A stretch of 18,965 nucleotides of DNA from Chloromonas sp. AAM2 (Eukaryota; Chlorophyta; Chlorophyceae; Chlamydomonadales; Chlamydomonadaceae), in NCBI GenBank assembly GCA_004335635.1, contig QAXH01000809.1:297-19261 (forward strand), in the 5' to 3' direction. Each line of letters opens with the position of its first letter. Positions within the stretch are counted from its first letter, which is position 1. Positions 1 to 7,589 of the stretch are shown one piece after another. The notes under the pieces were generated by a model that saw nothing but the letters and a program-made list of their open reading frames with translations, had not been told where the DNA came from and made no database searches. The translations under genes and the position numbers were made by a program.

Positions 1-2
1 CC

Positions 3-2339
3 CCCTCCCCCAGCACCAATCCCCCTCCTGTCCCGGGGTTTTCTCCCCCTGTCCACCCACTGACAGTGGGCCAGCAGGCACTGGCGCACTTGGCGCTGAA
101 ACACGCGGCGACGGACAGCGAGGCTGTGGAAATAGAGCTGCTGCAAGCAGAGGTTAGGCTAACAATGCATCAAAACAACAACTTGTATTGCATAGAACTG
201 GACTAGAGAAACCACGTGGATTAGCGGGTATGGCTTAACCTGCATGATTGTTGATGAGAGCAGATACTTGGCTCAAGCCAGAGTATCAGAGTACAGCTCG
301 GCTGATCATCAGTTCATTGCTCTTTGTGCCTGGAAAAGCAACGTGCATTTTCAGTATCCCTGACCGATTCTGCAATTGCTTTGCCCGTCATTACTCTGTC
401 GGTTGCAGGTGGTTGGCAACCCATCCAGCGGCGTAACCGCCCTGTCCGACCTCAACCACCAACTGCTAACTGCCGATGGCTTCCCCATTCTGTCCCTCAA
501 CCGGGGGGACGTCGCTCTGCTGATGGCGCCCCTGCTGCCCGCCGCCCTCACGCCCGCACCCGCATCACTGGGGCACGTGCAGGTCAGTGTGATGACAAGT
601 GTGATGGGAAAATAATATCAAGGGTGATGAAAAGTGTGATGTGAAGTATGATTGAAAAGTGTGATGAGGCTATGATTGTGACTGAATGCTGCCATGCCAG
701 CGCGCAGCATGTTGTGGTGGTGGTGGTGGTGGTGGTGGTGGTTTCTGTTGTGTTAAGTAAACATTGTTATGCCATGCACAGGTCGCATGGAGGAGACGCA
801 CGCACAGACGAGGACAGAGCCATCCATCGCCATCCCTCACGCCAACACACGCCCTACCACAGCAGGGCCACACAAGCGGCCAGAATCAGGCAGAATCCGT
901 CCAAGGTTCGCCCCAGGCTCTGTCACCACCACTTCAGTCAGGAAGCTCTGCAGCTCTTTCAGCACAGCCATCACCAGCTGGCCCTGAGCCGGTCGCGCGG
1001 ACTGGCCCAGCACCGGCTGCGGCAGCAGCTGGGGAAGCTGCCGAGCAGCTGGCGGCTGGTCCAGCAGCAGTTGGGGAGCTGCGAGGGCACGAGTGGGATG
1101 CTCTGGCTGACCAGCAACCGCGGCCCAGCTACAAGGTATGAAACAGCCCATGTGCTGCGCTCATCACATGGGCTGTTACATCACGGGCCATGTGCTGCGC
1201 TCGTCACATGGGCTGTAACATTCCTTGGCTCCGCCGCCAGGGCTTAGCAAGGGCACCAAGTCACCGACAGTGGCGCATCTATAATATTCCTTATAGTACA
1301 ATGATGATCAACACATAACATACTGAAATGCATTTGCTTGCAGGTGTTGACCCGGCTTGAGCTGCCCCCAGTGTTGGTCCAGGAGGCCTTATTGTCGGCA
1401 CGCACCCTGACGCCGGGACAGGCCACGGCAGGCATAGCCTTCACGTTCGTGTGCCAGGTAGACTTGCACTATACATGTGGAACAGTCATCCGATTGTGCT
1501 GAGTTAGTGCCCTATTTTGATCAACCGCCCCTGTCGAAATCCACATGCTTTCTGTTCAATGAAAAAGGTCTGCCATGTTGTACGATACAAGCTCTGATGC
1601 GGTTCGTGCGCAGGTTCAGAACTATGGCGCCAGTCCCCAGGAGCTGCTGGTGGCGCTTCTGGAGGCGCCCGGGTTCGTGCTGTCGGGCGACAGGTCACAA
1701 CACGTAAGGGATGGGTGTGGGGGTTGGGGTGGGGGTAGTGGCAGAGGTGGGATGCAATGGCTCAGAGATGTCCAAATGTGGTGGGGTCCTGCTCCAGAGC
1801 TGCAAGAGTAACCATAGAGTCAAGGTCACTGGAAGCGGGTGGCAAGAGCAGACGCGTCGCAAAAGTCTCATTATAAGCCCCGCTTCCCGTTCTGTTTTAT
1901 TGAAACCGTGAAAGTGCGCTTTCCGCTGAAACTTTGCCGCTTCCGGTGACCCTGCATAGAGTTTTGGGTCCCGGAGGTTGCTGCGGCTGATGCGACTAGA
2001 GCTTGGCCCCAGCTAGATTGAGGGTGGGGCGGGAAGGGCGGGCCGAGACGGAACACAGGCCTGGAAAGGGTTATGCAGGTCAGGGCAGCCGGGTCTAGTG
2101 TGTCTGATACGTGTCTTGACCATCTACCTTCAAACCCCTTGATAACCACATGGGGCATGTGCTCGCACGTGCAGGTTGTTGTTCCGTCTCGCCAGGCTGG
2201 CGGGTCCGCTGCCGTTTCCTGGCTGCTGGTGGCGCACACCGCGGGTCAGCTCACGCTCCCCTGCGTGCGCATCGCTGCGCCCCGGCACAACGCAACGCTC
2301 ACCACACAGCCCTCACATGTGCATGTGCTGCCCTTCTGA
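3..2339 (+). CDS. TRAPPC10: TRAPPII complex subunit TRAPPC10/TRS130-like, C-terminal part (5' end outside window)
   Basis: Six exons are read: 3-152, 409-582, 782-1135, 1344-1457, 1614-1703 and 2175-2339 (TGA at 2337-2339), 348 codons in all. All five introns are phase 0 with GT/AG ends. Seen: a Pro-rich start, then a stretch ending LGHVQVAWRRR, an Ala/Gln/Pro-rich insert filling most of exon 3, then ELPPVLVQEALLSA, a hydrophobic segment with GFVLSG, and a terminal block LTLPCVRIAAP...HVHVLPF. Known: TRAPPC10/Trs130 proteins end in beta-rich Ig-like modules with an LG-x-V-x-WRR-like strand, a late 'G-x-x-LP' strand and a closing VLP-type motif. TRAPPII is the Golgi/post-Golgi tethering complex and exchange factor for Rab GTPases. 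The family call rests on this remembered motif order, not on an alignment; TRAPPC9 or TRAPPC11 C-termini are the alternatives. The true start lies upstream of the window. Confidence 0.6.
153..408 (+). other. Intron of TRAPPC10-like gene
   Basis: GTTAGG donor at 153 and TTGCAG acceptor ending at 408, phase 0 on both sides. No repeat or other structure was noticed in it. Confidence 0.6.
583..781 (+). repeat. Intron with degenerate AAGTGTGATG repeats and a GTG triplet microsatellite
   Basis: Phase-0 intron of the TRAPPC10-like gene. From about 588 to 668 variants of AAGTGTGATG recur five or six times with imperfect spacing. At about 713-743 there is an uninterrupted run of roughly ten GTG/GGT triplets. 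The triplet run makes long false open frames on both strands (poly-Val, poly-Pro), which are not genes. Confidence 0.8.
1143..1216 (+). repeat. Tandemly duplicated hairpin in an intron
   Basis: Perfect 12-bp arms ACAGCCCATGTG (1143-1154) and CACATGGGCTGT (1165-1176) enclose a 10-nt loop CTGCGCTCAT. A second copy 40 bp on (about 1187-1216) keeps the loop (one change), the right arm and most of the left arm. Both lie in the intron 1136-1343 of the TRAPPC10-like gene, the first hairpin starting only 7 nt after the splice donor. Confidence 0.85.
1713..1735 (+). other. G-quadruplex-type motif beside a splice donor
   Basis: Four G-runs of 3, 5, 4 and 5 with spacers of 3, 2 and 1 nt lie on the transcribed-sense strand 10 nt after the donor of the intron 1704-2174. 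The pattern satisfies the usual G3+N1-7 quadruplex rule. Folding is inferred, not shown. Confidence 0.6.
1872..1954 (-). mobile_element. Copy 1 of a short dispersed element (possible MITE or SINE-like), in an intron
   Basis: The reverse complement of this stretch matches 5178-5265: both share a GGTCACC edge, AAGCGGCAAA, an AGCG-(A/G)AAAGCGC core, TTTCAC, an AACAAAAT/AATAAAAC segment and an AAGCGG(G/A)GC edge, apart from a short indel. The second copy has an imperfect palindromic core around GAAAAGCGCTCTTTC and short inverted ends AAAGCGG/CCGCTTT. No coding capacity. A non-autonomous mobile element is inferred from the two related copies and partial palindrome; target-site duplications were not recognised. 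Confidence 0.5.
2022..2042 (+). other. Second G-quadruplex-type motif in the same intron
   Basis: Five G-runs of three or four with spacers of 1-2 nt lie on the sense strand of the intron 1704-2174 of the TRAPPC10-like gene. Confidence 0.5.
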
Positions 2340-2710
2340 TGAGCAAACCACACAGCCCTCACATGTGCATGTGCTGCCCTTCTGATGGGCAAACCACACA
2401 GCCCTCACATGTGCATGTGCTGCCCTTTTGATGGGCAAACCACACAGCCATCGCATGTGCATGTGCTGCCCTTCTGATGGGCAAACCACACAGCCCTGAC
2501 ATGTGCAGGTGCTGCCCCTCTGATGGGCAAACCACACAGCCCTGCCATGTGCATGTGCTGCCCTTCTGATGGGCAAACCAAACAGCCCTGCCATGTGCAT
2601 GTGCTGCCCTCTTGATGGGAAAACTACATGCTCAGCACGTGCATGTGCTGCCCTTCTGATGAGCAAACCACATGATCAGCACGTGCATGTGCTGCCCTTC
2701 TGATGATGAG
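2301..2710 (+). repeat. 46-bp minisatellite, about nine units, beginning inside coding sequence
   Basis: Units start at 2301, 2347, 2393, 2439, 2485, 2531, 2577 (46 bp each), then 2623 and 2667 (about 44 bp, more diverged). The unit begins ACCACACAGCCCTC and includes ATGTGCATGTGCTGCCCTTC and TGATG. The first unit encodes the last residues and the stop codon of the TRAPPC10-like protein; the others follow the stop. Because 46 is not a multiple of three, the array gives long but meaningless open frames, especially on the - strand. Confidence 0.9.
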
Positions 2711-3587
2711 CATCAACTGCATGCCGCACAACTTACAAGCTGTCGTGCGGGCATTTGCTGCCCTTTTGTGTGGTGCAGTGTGGTGAAGTTTGCAGTTGTG
2801 CTGATTGCTTCCCGCCCTGGCTTCCCCTGAGCAGTCCTCCACGGACTGAAGGCCATGTAACAACAGCAACAGACTGAGCAACAGACTGAGCAAATGACAA
2901 GTGACTTTTCCAGCAAGGATGGAAATCCAAGGCAAGCGAGAGACCGACCTGCTAGGCAAGAATAGCTAGCTGACTCTGTGCGCAAGCATGGTGGTGTATG
3001 TATGTGTATCCACACCAGGGACACCGTCAGAGGACACAGAACGGTGGTGTCCTTCGTGGCAGCCTGGTGTCCTAGGTGGTTCGTCGTTAGTGTCTGTTAT
3101 GGCCACACCACTGTCTTCAGAACAGTTATGGCCACACGGCTGTCATAGCAGTCTGTCTTCAGAAAAGGCGCCTAGAGACCAGCCTAGCCGTGCCTCGGAT
3201 AAAGGAGAAGGCATCGAGGCTTAAACGGGTTAAGTGTTAGGACTTATGTGTTAGGAGCCAGGCGAACACGACCGTGATCACAGCTGAGCAGCAGCTCTGG
3301 TGAGCAGCTGTTTCGTTACATGTATATCAGCGGCATGTCACCACGCCTTGCTGTACACCACGGAATTTCAGCGAAGAAACTTTGATTGTAATTAAATGAT
3401 CCACCACGGAAAGCTAATCTACATTCTTAGCGGACAAGGGGTAGCAATTACCAGTGATATACAAGGTATCATCTGTGACAAGCGAAGAGGTCGCTAGTGG
3501 TTCCTATCAGAAAACAGCATAGAGACAAGGGCCGCACAAAACGAGACCTGATAGTGGGGTTGAGAATACACATCTCTGGTTAACAGA
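2711..3587. other. No recognisable gene; probable 3' flank of the TRAPPC10-like gene and intergenic DNA
   Basis: Small tandem duplications are present: CAACAGACTGAG twice at about 2868-2895, and GTTATGGCCACAC twice at about 3096-3137 with CTGTCTTCAGAA following each. A TGTAA motif, the usual green-algal poly(A) signal, is at 2856-2860, about 520 nt after the + stop codon. On the - strand the first TGTAA below the neighbouring LRR gene reads at 3320-3316. No open frame here has convincing composition. Confidence 0.5.
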
Positions 3588-3589
3588 GG

Positions 3590-3690
3590 GAAACCACATG
3601 CATTGAGCGTAAGCGCGAACAAGGCATGCAAAACACAAGCTCGTATACCGTCCGGACCAACCCTGAGCAACAGAAGGAACCCGGTGCCAC
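3590..3690 (+). repeat. Dispersed repeat family, copy R1
   Basis: Shares with three other copies the ordered blocks CACATGCA, GCGCGAAC, GGCATGCAA, a CGTATACCGTCC-like segment, CTGAGCAACAGAAGG and an ACCC edge. Contains no convincing open frame. Direct repeat of R2 at an offset of about 327 bp. Confidence 0.7.
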
Positions 3691-3766
3691 ACTGGGTCGT
3701 GACACAACCATCTGCAGCCTTGGATATGAAGCGTGGTTGGAGTCATCAAACCAGGCGAACACGGTA

Positions 3767-3830
3767 ATGGGTAGGTATGATATCATCATAGTAGATTCAT
3801 GTAGATGGGTAGGTATGATCATACCAGGGG
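3767..3830 (+). repeat. Short duplicated GGGTAGGTATGAT motif
   Basis: GGGTAGGTATGAT occurs at about 3769 and again at about 3808, each followed by AT-rich, partly palindromic sequence (ATGATATCAT and ATGATCATACC). It lies between dispersed-repeat copies R1 and R2. Confidence 0.55.
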
Positions 3831-3914
3831 AAGCCACATGCATGTGATGTGAAACGGCCATCAGTAGCTGCATGACTGATGTATGATCTTTCCGAAAAGG
3901 TTCACTGTATCAGG

Positions 3915-4003
3915 GGGCCACAAGCCCCAAGCACGAATGCTAGCAAGCCGTACACGAGACGAGGTTATCCGTCCTGACCAATCCTGAGCAACAGAAGGCA
4001 CCC
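3915..4003 (+). repeat. Dispersed repeat family, copy R2
   Basis: Contains GAATGCTAGCAAGCC, GAGACGAGG, CCGTCCTGACCAATCCTGAG and CAACAGAAGGCACCC, in the same order as R1 and R4. It ends 7 bp from the stop codon of the candidate terminal exon 4010-4162 and is inverted relative to R3 on the other side of that exon. Confidence 0.75.
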
Positions 4004-4009
4004 AGATCT

Positions 4010-4162
4010 TCAGTAGTTGCTGTACATGCGATCACCCCAGTTGAGGCCCATTTCCTGCATGACCATCTGTGAGGCCATGGAGCACCCGTCGGTTTCTCCT
4101 GTTATGATCTGCATGGTGGCTCCCCTCTTGTTCATCAGCTTCTCCAAAGAAGCCCATGCCAC
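4010..4162 (-). CDS. Candidate terminal exon of the - strand LRR gene
   Basis: After a pyrimidine-rich tract and CACGCAG acceptor, 50 codons run to TGA: VAWASLEKLMNK, then TMQIITGETDGCSMASQM and LNWGDRMYSNY. Third positions are mostly G/C and the composition looks protein-like, while the frame is closed just upstream, as expected for a spliced exon. It has no internal start, so a start-codon ORF search passes over it. It is assigned to the LRR gene because of strand, position and phase 0; it could belong to another gene. The family was not recognised. Confidence 0.5.
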   Translation of the reverse strand: MAWASLEKLMNKRGATMQIITGETDGCSMASQMVMQEMGLNWGDRMYSNY

Positions 4163-5698
4163 CTGCGTGGAGAAACGGTCCAGGAAACGCTTGAGTAACC
4201 GACTTTATCAACCCCTCTACCTGGATGATGGAACACAGAGAGATGTGTGCTACAGGTTTTGCGTTCTGGTTTTGAATTCTATCTTGAGCTGCCTGATCCC
4301 GGCCTGTCAGCCGTTGACAGTAGGCCCGCTTCTGTTCCTGACATCCACTAGCGCTGTGACTTCCGCTCTCGCTGCTAGCAATTCCATTGCTCCTGTTACT
4401 TAGTATTGGTCAGGACGGTTGTCCAGCATCGGCTCTTGCATGGCTTGCTAGCGTTCGCGCATGTGGAGCCCTGCTGTAAGCTCTATATTTATGTTGCGTG
4501 TTGAAGTTCTGAATACATTCCTTGAAGTGCTTCTCTTCCTCTCCAGTCCAGGCAATGGGCATGTCGTTGTCCATGATCACATCCACTGTCATGATCACAT
4601 CCACTGTCTGACAGGCCTGCTCAAACACACTATCCATGAAATGCGTGATCAGACGAGATATTCACCATCTCAGGAGTACCACAGTCCAATTCATCATCAT
4701 TACAGTCCAAGTCCTTTGAGGTCGTCCCCTTGTCCACTGCTGCCACACTAGCGCCAGTGGTGTTTTGGTAAATTGTCCCAGAACTGGCAAACATCTTTTT
4801 TTTGGACGAGATTGTTTTGGTAAGAGATAAAACACTGCAACCCATGACTCACGTTTTGGTCTAGGATGCTCAGACGCTTGAGCCCTGGAGCCTTTCCGTC
4901 AATGAGGGGCTTGAGCGCTTGTGTCCCCTTGAGTTTGCCCGGGCACCTGTCGTGGCCTGACACCGCCAGGGACTCCAGGTGGGGCAAGCCTTCGAGGATG
5001 GCATGGAAGGTGGCGTTGTCGACGGCGGTGACTGCAACCAACCAATCAATTAATCACAGTGCAAGTGATGTTGTTACATCAATCACAATCACAACCAATC
5101 ACAGTGCAAGTGATGACCTGACGTGTTCTTAGGTTTGACCTGCACGTGTTCTTAAGTTTGACCTGCACGTGTTGTTTGGGTCACCCAAAGCGGCAAACGT
5201 TTAGCGAAAAGCGCTCTTTCACCGCTTTGAACAAAATCAGGACGAGGAATGGATGGAAGCGGAGCAACATACCCTTTATTTGTTCAGTTGTATTAAACCG
5301 CTGCTGGTTGTAAAGGTTTGTGTGATAACGAGATCAATCATCTCTTGAAAAACCACATCCAGTCAACCCCTTCAAACATTCATTAGGAGTACACCACAGC
5401 ACACATGCCCACTGACTATAGCTTGACTTTGATTAGAGCTGGACAGGCTCTCAATTGCTTCAAACCCCTGTTTTACACAGTATTCTTTTGTGCCCACCTG
5501 ACTCTAGCCTGAGCTTGACCAGGTTAGGGCACGCCTGCACCAGCTGCAGCACCCCGGCACAGCTCAGGCGAACGCCATCGCCCGAGTCAGAGTTGCCCAG
5601 CTCCAGACAGAGCAGCTGGGCACCTAGCTTCTGACCGATGGCCAGCAAATGTGGGTCCTCGACGTGGAATTCGCTGCCAAGGCTGATTGCAACCACAC
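4010..5698 (-). CDS. Leucine-rich-repeat protein, 3' part (partial, exon model incomplete)
   Basis: Two exons are firm. Exon a, 5698-5498, has acceptor TTTTACAG and ends in phase 1 at a GTGGGC donor. Exon b, 5031-4853, has acceptor TTGCAG and ends in phase 0 at a perfect GTGAGT donor; the frame joins exactly across the intron. They encode about 126 residues of ribonuclease-inhibitor-type LRRs, e.g. GAQLLCLELGNSDSG, CPNLVKLRLES and LPHLESLAVSGHD, followed by LKRLSILDQN. A last exon 4162-4010 (TGA at 4012-4010) is likely. Between 4853 and 4162 the path is unresolved; see the separate candidate exons. Exons upstream of 5698 were not found. The LRRs predict protein-protein binding. The gene lies on the same strand as, and downstream of, the F-box-like LRR gene at 8275-14455, but its repeats do not match that protein's C-terminus. 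Confidence 0.6.
4395..4470 (-). repeat. Dispersed repeat family, copy R3 (inverted)
   Basis: Read on the - strand it has CACATGCGCGAACGCTAGC, AAGCCATGCAAGA, ACCGTCCTGACCAATACT and AACAGGAG, matching R1, R2 and R4. With R2 it forms inverted arms around 4004-4394. It overlaps the end of the open frame of the SANT-like candidate exon, so it may have been partly exonised or may truncate that exon. Confidence 0.75.
4430..4616 (-). CDS. Candidate exon with a SANT/Myb-like start of helix
   Basis: After a GAGCAG acceptor (4622-4617), a frame reads ACQTVDVIMTVDVIMDNDM, then PIAWTGEEEKHFKECIQNFN, then runs into repeat R3. The spacing W-x(2)-EEE-x(2)-F-x(2)-CI-x-x-F resembles the first helix of SANT/Myb domains, but only one helix is visible, so the call is weak. 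An 18-bp direct duplication gives the repeated VDVIM. No clear GT donor in the right phase lies before the stop near 4410, so its connection to the terminal exon is open. Confidence 0.3.
4632..4745 (-). CDS. Acidic open segment between LRR exons and SANT-like candidate
   Basis: A - strand frame reads AVDKGTTSKDLDCNDDELDC, then GTPEMVNISSDHAFHG and a stop at about 4632. The acidic run and TGTGGCAG acceptor-like sequence suggest a possible exon, but its phase does not fit exon b directly. The other two frames stop within 16-26 codons. Low confidence. Confidence 0.2.
4776..4799 (+). repeat. Left arm of a 24-bp perfect inverted repeat flanking two LRR exons
   Basis: The reverse complement of this arm is identical to 5708-5731; core TTTGCCAGTTCTGGGA. 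The match extends about five more bases with one mismatch. It lies in the intron after exon b (5031-4853). Confidence 0.85.
5052..5176 (+). repeat. Tandem repeats in the LRR-gene intron
   Basis: AATCACAGTGCAAGTGATG occurs at about 5052 and 5096. It is followed by nearly three 23-bp units of the form GACCTGCACGTGTTCTTAAG plus TTT between about 5116 and 5176. All lie in the intron 5032-5497. Confidence 0.75.
5178..5265 (+). mobile_element. Copy 2 of the short dispersed element, in an LRR-gene intron
   Basis: Inverted relative to the copy at 1872-1954. Ends of the core are AAAGCGGC and ACCGCTTT, with an imperfect palindrome GAAAAGCGCTCTTTC between them. It carries about 8 extra bases near GAGGAATGGATG compared with copy 1. 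No coding capacity. Both copies sit in introns, of different genes. Confidence 0.5.
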
Positions 5699-5707
5699 CT
5701 GTAAAAC

Positions 5708-5731
5708 AAAAGATGTTTGCCAGTTCTGGGA
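5708..5731 (+). repeat. Right arm of the 24-bp inverted repeat
   Basis: Partner of 4776-4799, located in the intron immediately upstream (in transcript sense) of exon a (5698-5498), nine bases from its acceptor. The two arms therefore bracket exons a and b and the intron between them, 956 bp in all. Confidence 0.85.
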
Positions 5732-5842
5732 TAATTCTTGTGTCTTGCACTGAAACCAGTGGTAATGTGTTGGTGTCACCTGTCCTGAACAATTCAGTGT
5801 ACTGTGTGTGCTGTTGTCGCAGGTCCTGTGGCCACACTGCAA

Positions 5843-5892
<50 letters not shown>

Positions 5893-5895
5893 CAC
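5843..5895 (+). repeat. GT then GA dinucleotide microsatellite
   Basis: About 18 GT units are followed by about 6 GA units. On the - strand this reads as a His-Thr run that falsely joins open frames across the intron upstream of LRR exon a. Confidence 0.95.
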
Positions 5896-7069
5896 ACACG
5901 GGGTGAACAGCGCTGTTGTGGTAGAGGGTGACAGCCACTTCTGGACAGCAAACTAAGAGACAAAACAGTGCAAGCACCAATGGCCAATGAACCCCAGCCC
6001 ATAGGTGTTCTTTCACAAGACAGGAAGTCCAGTCTAGCCATCAGGTCTGTCCCATAATGGTTGGCACGCAGCTGTGCTCAGGGGATGGGACACGAAGAGT
6101 GCATGAAGAGAGGAAGATAGGGTGTGTGAATGCGCATCGTACAGGTTGATTTCTGCTTATATATTTTTGTATATCCGTTAACAGCAGGAGTGTAAGGTGT
6201 ACTTGTTCTTACGCCTGCACGTGTAAGGAAGTGTGAATGCGCCTGGTGTACCTGTGAGGTCAGCTGCATTTGCACGTGTGCAATGAATTTTGGGCAGCAT
6301 GTGTTTTGCCACGTGTATTTGACTGAGGGTTTGATCTCAAATGGCGTGTGCGCGTAAGGCGGCGGTGCTTCTTCATGATCTGCGTGCCTCTGGCGATGAT
6401 CTGCATGTCGACAGCATGCCAGCCATGCAGCAGCATACGCACACAGGATCGAGCCAGGCGCACCTGCAACGTCTCCCGCCAGCAGCTGCTCAAGATCAGC
6501 GGGCTTTTCCAGCCGACGTGAAACATGGTAAAACTCTTGCAGTTGTGGCGGTGCTCGTGCTTGTTTTGCTCGGCCCCTGCGACCTGACGAACCTTGCGCG
6601 TACATGATGCCTTCTGACTTATGATGCTTACCAATGCGATCGTTGTCAGCACAGCAAGTGTTGATGGCCCGTTTTTGATGGCCGCGAAACCACAAGTTTG
6701 AATTTAAAAAGCCCTAATACCCATGTCAAGGGCAATAGGCAGCCCTAACGGGGCAGACAATAGCCGTGAAAATACTGCTGGTTTAAGGCAAGTATCTCTA
6801 TGGATACAGATGGGTTGCTGCTCGCTCCGCACAGTTTCTCTAATCACAACGCCACAATCGAGTGCATCACATAGGGCTGTTCTTCTGCCGTTTGAAGCAC
6901 CGGCACTCTCTGAGGCTGAGGCCGAGGCTGAGGCTGAGGCTGGGGTGAGGCTGGCAGAACTTAACTGTGTTCGACATTGCAGTTGAAAGCATAGACTTGA
7001 AGTCCTATGACCATGGGCAGGCCTACTGTTTTGAGCTTGGGCCCTGCTTCTTCAGAGTCTTAAACGTAC

Positions 7070-7154
7070 CGTTTATCGTTAGGGAATAGCCTGGACACCA
7101 TGCCGCGACCATGGTATTGAACGCAAGGATCAGCACAGCTGTCCAAGATTGCAT
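7070..7154 (-). CDS. Candidate first exon with a signal-peptide-like start
   Basis: ATG at 7154-7152 opens MQSWTAVLILAFNTMVAA, a short polar start and hydrophobic core ending in small residues, as in secretory signal peptides, followed by WCPGYSLTIN. It runs to a strong CG|GTACGT donor (exon end 7070, phase 1). No continuing exon was identified, so this may be chance. Confidence 0.2.
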
Positions 7155-7394
7155 CGTCCTATCTAAGGCGGTGTTAGGTGAGGTAGCACCGTCAGCACCA
7201 AAGTGTGCATCAGCGTGAGCTGGCAACCTGAGTCAACCACATGTTCACCACGTCACGACCACCAGCTGTCTCGTGGTTATGATCAGCTTGAAACGCAACA
7301 CGATGTGGTGAACAGATGCACGTGGTGAACAGATCATTTCCATGACAAGGCGTTGCGCTGTCTGTGGTTTCACACACAAAAAAATTTATGACAG

Positions 7395-7589
7395 GGATTG
7401 GCGAGTCACTCAGAGGGTGGGCAAGCTCAGCCTCTTGCTGGCGCTGATGCAGCCATGGTGTGGCGTAACCCTTTCTCTGGTATGCACTTGGGTCAAACAC
7501 CAGCACTGGGGCAGTCGACGGCACTTGCTGAGCTGCAGACCAAACAACAATTGCTGCCATTGTTACCCGCTACTGGTTTTCTTACATGA
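7395..7589 (+). CDS. Candidate terminal exon or coding relic, Gln/Ala/Leu-rich
   Basis: After a TGACAG acceptor-like site, 64 codons run to TGA, including VWRNPFSGMHLGQTPALG and LAELQTKQQLLPLLPATG. Composition is protein-like but codon bias is weak, and the opposite strand is also open over much of it. No partner exon was found. Family not recognised. Confidence 0.25.
   Translation, partial: GLASHSEGGQAQPLAGADAAMVWRNPFSGMHLGQTPALGQSTALAELQTKQQLLPLLPATGFLT

Noticed and set aside
648..1247. 199-residue + strand frame across intron and exon 3 of the TRAPPC10-like gene
   Set aside because: It contains a poly-Val run from the GTG microsatellite and is out of frame with the exon chain; the exon 782-1135 in another frame fits phase 0 on both sides.
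2313..2666. 117-residue - strand open frame over the minisatellite
   Set aside because: It is only the 46-bp repeat read through three shifting frames (His/Met/Cys-rich repeats); no independent coding signal.
4017..4403. 128-residue + strand open frame
   Set aside because: Antisense to the better-supported terminal exon 4162-4010 and runs into dispersed repeat R3; its composition follows from the opposite coding strand.
5460..6041. 193-residue continuous - strand frame joining upstream sequence to LRR exon a
   Set aside because: The junction is made by the CA microsatellite (His-Thr run). A good TTTTACAG acceptor and LRR-type sequence begin only at 5698.
6260..6652. Overlapping open frames on both strands, including a QLQEFYHVSRRLEKPAD-like - strand reading and a vague MQII match to the terminal LRR exon
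   Set aside because: Several frames are open at once, none has consistent splice sites, and the similarity is too short to support a call.
7210..7560. 116-residue - strand frame (APVLVFDPSAYQRKGYA...)
   Set aside because: Overlaps an equally open + strand frame, has no recognised domain, and no splice partner was found.
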